Part shown: in pieces, positions 39,062 to 42,581 of the stretch
How the letters are laid out: each line of letters starts with the position of its first letter
Numbering within the stretch: the stretch's first letter is position 1
Virus record (IMG/VR): IMGVR_UViG_3300049445_000179
Coordinates: 1 to 42,581 of that record
Direction: 5' to 3' (one strand)
DNA: 42,581 nt
DNA from: a virus
Notes under the pieces: generated by a model
Databases searched by the model: none
What the model was told of the DNA's origin: nothing
Seen by the model: only the letters and a program-made list of their open reading frames with translations
Made by a program: the position numbers and the translations under genes

Positions 39062-39379
39062 ATGAAGCGAGAACACTTCGAGCGCGGCGCAGTCGTCGCA
39101 TCCCTCGGTCGAAACTGGGTCGTCTGGTCCTATCCGCGCGCCCGTTACGCCGAGCCGCTGGCACTGCCGATCGTCCCACAAACTGGCCCACGTCATCGCT
39201 CGCATGTCCGTATCGATCTGCGCAAACGTGCCTGCGTAATCCACACGCTCGACCTCGTGCCGCTGGTGTCGGCGGAATGCCTGCTGCTTGAGCAACTGCC
39301 GTTCGGTGTCATCGCCGAGATCGAACTGACGATGCGTCGCGCGGCCCATGCGCGCGATGCCGAGCGCGCCAGCGCCTAG
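39062..39379 (+). CDS. hypothetical beta-barrel protein, remotely PemK/MazF-like
   Basis: A 105-residue protein starting MKREHFERGAVVASLGRNWV. Successive strands (AVVASLGRNWVVWSYPRARY, LALPIVPQTG, HVRIDLRKRACVIHTLDLVP) and a final LEQLPFGVIAEIELTMRRAA helix follow the order of MazF/PemK folds, including a V-x-x-L-D-L-V segment. The family's usual N-terminal GxxRP element is absent, and no antitoxin is adjacent. The similarity is suggestive only. Confidence 0.45.
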   Translation: MKREHFERGAVVASLGRNWVVWSYPRARYAEPLALPIVPQTGPRHRSHVRIDLRKRACVIHTLDLVPLVSAECLLLEQLPFGVIAEIELTMRRAAHARDAERASA

Positions 39380-39402
39380 ACATCAACACATGGAGACATC
39401 TG

Positions 39403-39858
39403 ATGCCGACATTTCGCGTGACCAGCGGCGCCCTGACGCTCGATAGCGTCGGGGGCAATTACCCAGACCAAGGCCTGCCGGGCGATCAGCCTGGCATCGA
39501 CAATTCGCTGCCAATTCCTCCACCGCCACCGGGGATTTGGCCGCCGCCTGTGCCGGCGCACCCAATAGTGCCGATTCCGCCGGGAGGCTCGCAGCCGCCG
39601 CCCGGCACGATCTGGCCCAGTCCTGGCCATCCAGCGCACCCGATTGCGCCTGGTGGCTCCGGTGGCTCGCCGCCGCGGCCCGATCAGGGATTGCCGCCGA
39701 CAGGCATGGACCCGCATCCGTCGCACCCGATCGCGTCAGGCACGTACTGGTGCCTCGTGTATCTGCCTGGGTTCGGTTGGAAGTATGTAGTCATCGATCC
39801 ATCGCTGCATGTCGACGCCTCGCCGCCGGCCCCGCAGCCAGAGCCGACTCCGCACTGA
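39403..39858 (+). CDS. proline-rich virion or surface protein
   Basis: A 151-residue protein. Residues 1-25 begin MPTFRVTSGALTLDSVGGNY, about 35-115 are dominated by Pro, Gly and His (SLPIPPPPPGIWPPPVPAHP, HPIVPIPPGG, GHPAHPIAPGG), and a folded end contains ASGTYWCLVYLPGFGWKYVV. The Pro/Gly zone is probably an extended spacer. Not recognised; a structural role is possible. Confidence 0.55.
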   Translation: MPTFRVTSGALTLDSVGGNYPDQGLPGDQPGIDNSLPIPPPPPGIWPPPVPAHPIVPIPPGGSQPPPGTIWPSPGHPAHPIAPGGSGGSPPRPDQGLPPTGMDPHPSHPIASGTYWCLVYLPGFGWKYVVIDPSLHVDASPPAPQPEPTPH

Positions 39859-39984
39859 CTATTCGTGTCGATGCTGAGCCATAGGTGTGAGAAGGCGACG
39901 CGCGACAGGTCTGGATACGCAACCAGACTACTCACTGAAGCCGGTGGAAGCCCGGCACACAACACATCCCAGGGGCTTCACGTC

Positions 39985-40626
39985 ATGAGATGCTTACTCG
40001 CAACGACTGCCATCATCGCCGGCGCCATATTCTTCCACGCACCAGCCTATGCCACGGTCATCCTGTCGTTCGGCCAGAGCGCTAGCAATCAGGCGATCAC
40101 TGCCACTGAGAACGGCGCACAGACTGCAACCACACTGAGTGCAGTCGACGTGCCGATTGGCATTACTCAGATCGAGAACGGCGTGGCGACGAATGCGTTC
40201 TTCGACCTGAGTGCATCCAGTAACGGCAGTGCCGTGCCGATCCTCGGTGGCACCGCTCAGAAATTCAGTGGCTCGTTCTCCATCAACTCGGCAGCCAACA
40301 ACACCGGCACCAACTTCCTCAGTGGCACGTTCACTGACGTGACGTTCGGCACTGGTCCGGGCGGGGCACTGTCGGTTGGCGCACCGCCTGATGCGCTGGT
40401 GTTCACCAGTGCGGTGATCACGACACTGGACTTGCCTGCTGCCATTGGCCTTGGCTTTGCCAACGTGCTGCCTGCATTCACCCAAGTCGGTGACAGTATC
40501 GGCTCGTTCACCTCGTCGGTGAGCGGCACGTTCAGTGCCAGCGCGGTGCCCGAGCCTGTCTCGCTTGCGTTGCTATGCACCGGCTTGGCCGGTCTGGTCT
40601 TCGTCAAGCGGCGCAATGCCCGCTAG
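39985..40626 (+). CDS. secreted PEP-CTERM sorting-signal protein
   Basis: A 213-residue protein. It has an N-terminal signal peptide (MRCLLATTAIIAGAIFFHAP then AYA) and a Thr/Ser/Asn-rich beta domain (FSGSFSINSAANNTGTNFLS, FTDVTFGTGPGGALSVGAPP). The C-terminus is VPEP, a hydrophobic helix (VSLALLCTGLAGLVFV) and a basic tail (KRRNAR). That tripartite end is the PEP-CTERM signal, which exosortase recognises for cleavage and sorting to the cell surface or matrix in bacteria that make exopolysaccharide. The gene's last codons overlap the ParB-like start. It is probably host-acquired and displayed on the lysogen or infected cell; function unknown. Confidence 0.8.
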   Translation: MRCLLATTAIIAGAIFFHAPAYATVILSFGQSASNQAITATENGAQTATTLSAVDVPIGITQIENGVATNAFFDLSASSNGSAVPILGGTAQKFSGSFSINSAANNTGTNFLSGTFTDVTFGTGPGGALSVGAPPDALVFTSAVITTLDLPAAIGLGFANVLPAFTQVGDSIGSFTSSVSGTFSASAVPEPVSLALLCTGLAGLVFVKRRNAR

Positions 40627-41293
40627 TCGCAAGACGACATCCAAGCCGTCGCCGCCCAAGATCGAATGGCCGGCGGATCAGGTCGAGCGGCGACCGATCG
40701 CCGAGCTTGTGCCGTATGCGCGCAACGCCCGACTACATTCCGACGCGCAGATCGCGCAGATCGCCGCGTCTATACGCGAGTGGGGCTGGACGATCCCGGT
40801 ACTGGTCGATGAGACCGGCGCGTTGATCGCCGGCCACGGTCGCGTGCTCGCGGCGCGGCAATTGGAGATCGAGCACGTTCCGACGATGACGGCGCGCGGC
40901 TGGTCGGACGCGAAAATCAGAGCATACCGGATCGCCGACAATAAACTCAGCCTCAACGCCGGCTGGGATACCGGGATGCTCAAGCTCGAAATGCAAGACC
41001 TGATCGACCTGGGCGCCGACCTGGGATTGACCGGATTTCAGGACTTCGAGTTGCAGTCCCTTATGGCGCTCGGCGTAGAGGACTCCGAAGACGAATGGCA
41101 AGGAATGCCCGAATTCGACAATCAGGATAAAACTGCATTCCGCACCATAACCATGCATTTTGCTGATCAAGACGCCGTTGACGAATTCCAGGAACGGCTC
41201 GGCATACCAGTGCCTGCCAAGGCTCGTTACCTGTGGTTTCCCGAGGTCGAACTGGAGCCGAGCCACGGTAAGGTGTTTGTCAGTGAATCCTAG
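40616..41293 (+). CDS. ParB/Srx-like DNA-modification partner
   Basis: A 225-residue protein from the ATG at 40616, inside the end of the PEP-CTERM gene. Residues 25-115 are a ParB N-terminal-like domain: PIAELVPYARNARLHSDAQI, ASIREWGWTIPVLVDETGAL and the signature IAGHGRVLAARQLEI. LGLTGFQDFELQSLM and a C-terminal domain with TITMHFADQDAVDEFQERLG then KARYLWFPEVE follow. In phages this domain is regularly fused or adjacent to DNA methylases and to TET-associated glycosyltransferases. No methylase is fused here. It overlaps the glycosyltransferase by 11 bases. Role inferred from family association. Confidence 0.85.
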   Translation: MPASRKTTSKPSPPKIEWPADQVERRPIAELVPYARNARLHSDAQIAQIAASIREWGWTIPVLVDETGALIAGHGRVLAARQLEIEHVPTMTARGWSDAKIRAYRIADNKLSLNAGWDTGMLKLEMQDLIDLGADLGLTGFQDFELQSLMALGVEDSEDEWQGMPEFDNQDKTAFRTITMHFADQDAVDEFQERLGIPVPAKARYLWFPEVELEPSHGKVFVSES

Positions 41294-42167
41294 GTTTCCG
41301 GTCTACATCCCCTCCAAGGGCCGGCACGATACCAGGATCACGATGCGCTACCTCGACACGATGGGCGTGCCGTACCGCGTCGTTGTGGAGGAGCAGCAAT
41401 ATGCAGCCTACGCGGCTGTGATCCCAAAGGCCCAGCTCCTCGTTCTCGATAAGGAATATCAGCGCCGATACGATACCTGCGACGACTGGCCTGATGATCG
41501 CAGCAAGGGATCGGGACCGGCGCGGAATTTTATCTGGGACCACGCAATTGCCGAGGGTGCGCGGTGGCACTGGATCATGGATGACAACATTTCCGGGTTT
41601 TTCCGGCTGCGCGCGAACAGCAAGGCGATGTTCGGCGACGGCACGGGCTTTCGCTGCATGGAGGATTTTTGTCTGCGATACGAGAACGTCGGCATGGCAG
41701 GACCGAATTACGATTTCTTCGTGCCGCGCAAGGAGCGCAAGAACCCGTTCACGCTGAATACCCGCATTTACTCGTGCATCCTGATACGCAACGACCTGCC
41801 GTTCCGCTGGCGTGCGCGATACAACGAGGACACCGACCTATCGCTCAGGATGCTCAAGGCCGGTCTGTGCACCGTGCTGTTCAACGCGTTTCTGCAAAAG
41901 AAAATCACGACGCAGGTTCTGTCGGGCGGCAACACGACGGAGCTATACCGCAACGGCACGCTCGCCAAGTCGAACATGATCGTCGCGTTGCACCCCGATG
42001 TCTGCAAGCTGGCCTGGAAATACGGACGCCATCACCATCACATCGACTATCGGCCATTCGCGTGCAATCGGCTGGTGCGCAAGCCCGACCTGGACGTGAT
42101 CCCACCGGGCGCTAACGAATACGGTATGACGATCAGACCTAAGCCCACCACATGGCTGGCTGCATGA
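41283..42167 (+). CDS. TET-associated glycosyltransferase (TAGT, GREB1-like)
   Basis: A 294-residue predicted DNA-base glycosyltransferase from a GTG inside the ParB-like gene. Family features in order: VYIPSKGRHDTRITMRYLDT (7-26), GPARNFIWDHAI (78-89), HWIMDDNISGFFRLR (96-110) with the DxD-type metal motif MDDN, FTLNTRIYSCILIRNDLPFR (156-175), the acidic YNEDTDLSLR (180-189) and HHHIDYRPFACNRL (251-264). TAGT proteins are thought to add sugar to hydroxymethylated pyrimidines in phage DNA. It shares no similarity with T4 alpha/beta glucosyltransferases. The acceptor-making enzyme is not identified in this window. Confidence 0.9.
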   Translation: MNPRFPVYIPSKGRHDTRITMRYLDTMGVPYRVVVEEQQYAAYAAVIPKAQLLVLDKEYQRRYDTCDDWPDDRSKGSGPARNFIWDHAIAEGARWHWIMDDNISGFFRLRANSKAMFGDGTGFRCMEDFCLRYENVGMAGPNYDFFVPRKERKNPFTLNTRIYSCILIRNDLPFRWRARYNEDTDLSLRMLKAGLCTVLFNAFLQKKITTQVLSGGNTTELYRNGTLAKSNMIVALHPDVCKLAWKYGRHHHHIDYRPFACNRLVRKPDLDVIPPGANEYGMTIRPKPTTWLAA

Positions 42168-42202
42168 TGCGAGCACCCTCCTTTTGGGTCCTCCTTTAGC
42201 GA

Positions 42203-42535
42203 ATGCCGCGGCGTCCGCCGGTCCACATTTCGCCGCACAGCAAGCGTGCTGCATGGTCTCACCCACGTGGCAAGGAGACCGCTGCAGCGCGTGGGTATGG
42301 CAAGGAATGGAGCACCATTCGCGCTCATGTTCTCGCCGAAGAACCGTGCTGCCGCTACTGCCTCACGCAAGGCAAGCACACCAGGGCAACGACGGTCGAC
42401 CACATCCGCCCAAAGGCACGAGGCGGCACCGATGCGAGGTCGAACCTTTGCGGTTGCTGCGATCAGCATCAGCGAACGAAGGCGGCGCGAGAAGGCGCGC
42501 AGGGCTACCGGCTGGCAGCCCTGGCCTTCAAATGA
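42203..42535 (+). CDS. HNH endonuclease, terminase-associated
   Basis: A 110-residue protein. It has HPRGKETAAARGYGKEWSTI, then CCRYCLTQGKHTRATTVDHI, RPKARGGTDARSNLCGCCDQ: zinc-binding CxxC pairs, the VDHI active-site Asp-His and the NL-x-CxxC end. This is the HK97 gp74-type HNH family, which is encoded beside cos and stimulates terminase cleavage in several siphoviruses. If the window is circular it lies directly upstream of terS, as expected. A weak T-rich stem precedes it. Confidence 0.9.
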   Translation: MPRRPPVHISPHSKRAAWSHPRGKETAAARGYGKEWSTIRAHVLAEEPCCRYCLTQGKHTRATTVDHIRPKARGGTDARSNLCGCCDQHQRTKAAREGAQGYRLAALAFK

Positions 42536-42581
42536 AGGCGGGGGGGGAGGGCCAAAAATCGCCAGGAGGCCCCGGAGCGAC
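42536..42581. other. right edge, G-run and probable cos vicinity
   Basis: A run of eight G at 42540-42547, followed by AGGGCC and GGCCCC segments, lies between the HNH stop and the window end. Joined to base 1 it would form the HNH-terS gap where packaging sites lie in this phage type. The cohesive ends themselves cannot be read from the sequence. Confidence 0.35.

Noticed and set aside
39062-39379. Toxin-antitoxin system based on a MazF-like fold
   Set aside because: The key N-terminal motif is missing and there is no antitoxin gene next to it.
1-42581. CRISPR array, rRNA, tRNA or insertion sequence
   Set aside because: No regularly spaced identical repeats, no rRNA-like blocks, no clear cloverleaf, and no transposase with terminal repeats were seen by eye; a tRNA scan would be needed to exclude tRNAs fully.

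Overview
The window looks like the genome of a temperate, HK97-fold siphovirus (or an excised prophage) rather than a piece of host chromosome. Every recognisable gene is phage-like. The window opens just upstream of the small terminase and closes just after an HNH endonuclease of the kind that sits next to cos and terS, so the two ends probably join in a circle. High GC (sampled coding lines are near 60%), frequent GTG starts overlapping upstream stops, a DUF3309-like membrane peptide, a YkgJ protein and the general style of the hypothetical genes suggest an alphaproteobacterial host, perhaps Bradyrhizobium-like. That host call is inference.

Layout. 0.05-22.75 kb, + strand: packaging and structure. 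Order is terS, terL, a fused prohead protease/major capsid gene, an Ig-like decoration candidate, a charged low-complexity protein, portal, a collagen-like protein, head-tail connector and closure genes, a tiny membrane protein, tail terminator, tail tube, a tail-assembly chaperone pair with a probable -1 frameshift, tape measure, tail tip genes, three repetitive fibre or receptor-binding proteins and a one-helix membrane protein. Placing the portal after the capsid gene is unusual. 22.8-26.6 kb, - strand: a secreted protein, a small hypothetical gene, a YkgJ Cys-cluster protein and a tyrosine integrase with a repeat-rich attP candidate upstream. 26.86-31.3 kb, - strand: a tightly overlapping leftward early operon with many small proteins, an AlpA/Xis-like HTH protein, RecT/Bet and a Gp157 protein. 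31.3-32.1 kb: immunity region with a short XRE repressor, a Cro-like gene and palindromic operators. 32.1-37.8 kb, + strand: rightward early operon with VRR-NUC nuclease, HNH nuclease, SF2 helicase and partner, replication initiator-like genes with internal iterons, and a sigma-like HTH protein that may control late genes. 37.9-42.5 kb, + strand: small accessory genes, a proline-rich protein, a PEP-CTERM protein, a ParB-like protein, a TET-associated glycosyltransferase (TAGT) and the HNH gene.

How it fits together. The repressor probably binds six copies of GTTGCC-N5-GGCAAC. These lie at both early promoters and also around the integrase, so one regulator may govern lytic genes and integration. 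The ParB/TAGT pair points to glycosylation of modified DNA bases, but no TET/JBP oxygenase or DNA methylase was recognised here, so the acceptor base is unknown. The best candidates for new biology are the PEP-CTERM/ParB/TAGT cassette, the dispersed operators, and a run of perfect inverted repeats at 36.9-37.9 kb around the putative late regulator. No endolysin was recognised.
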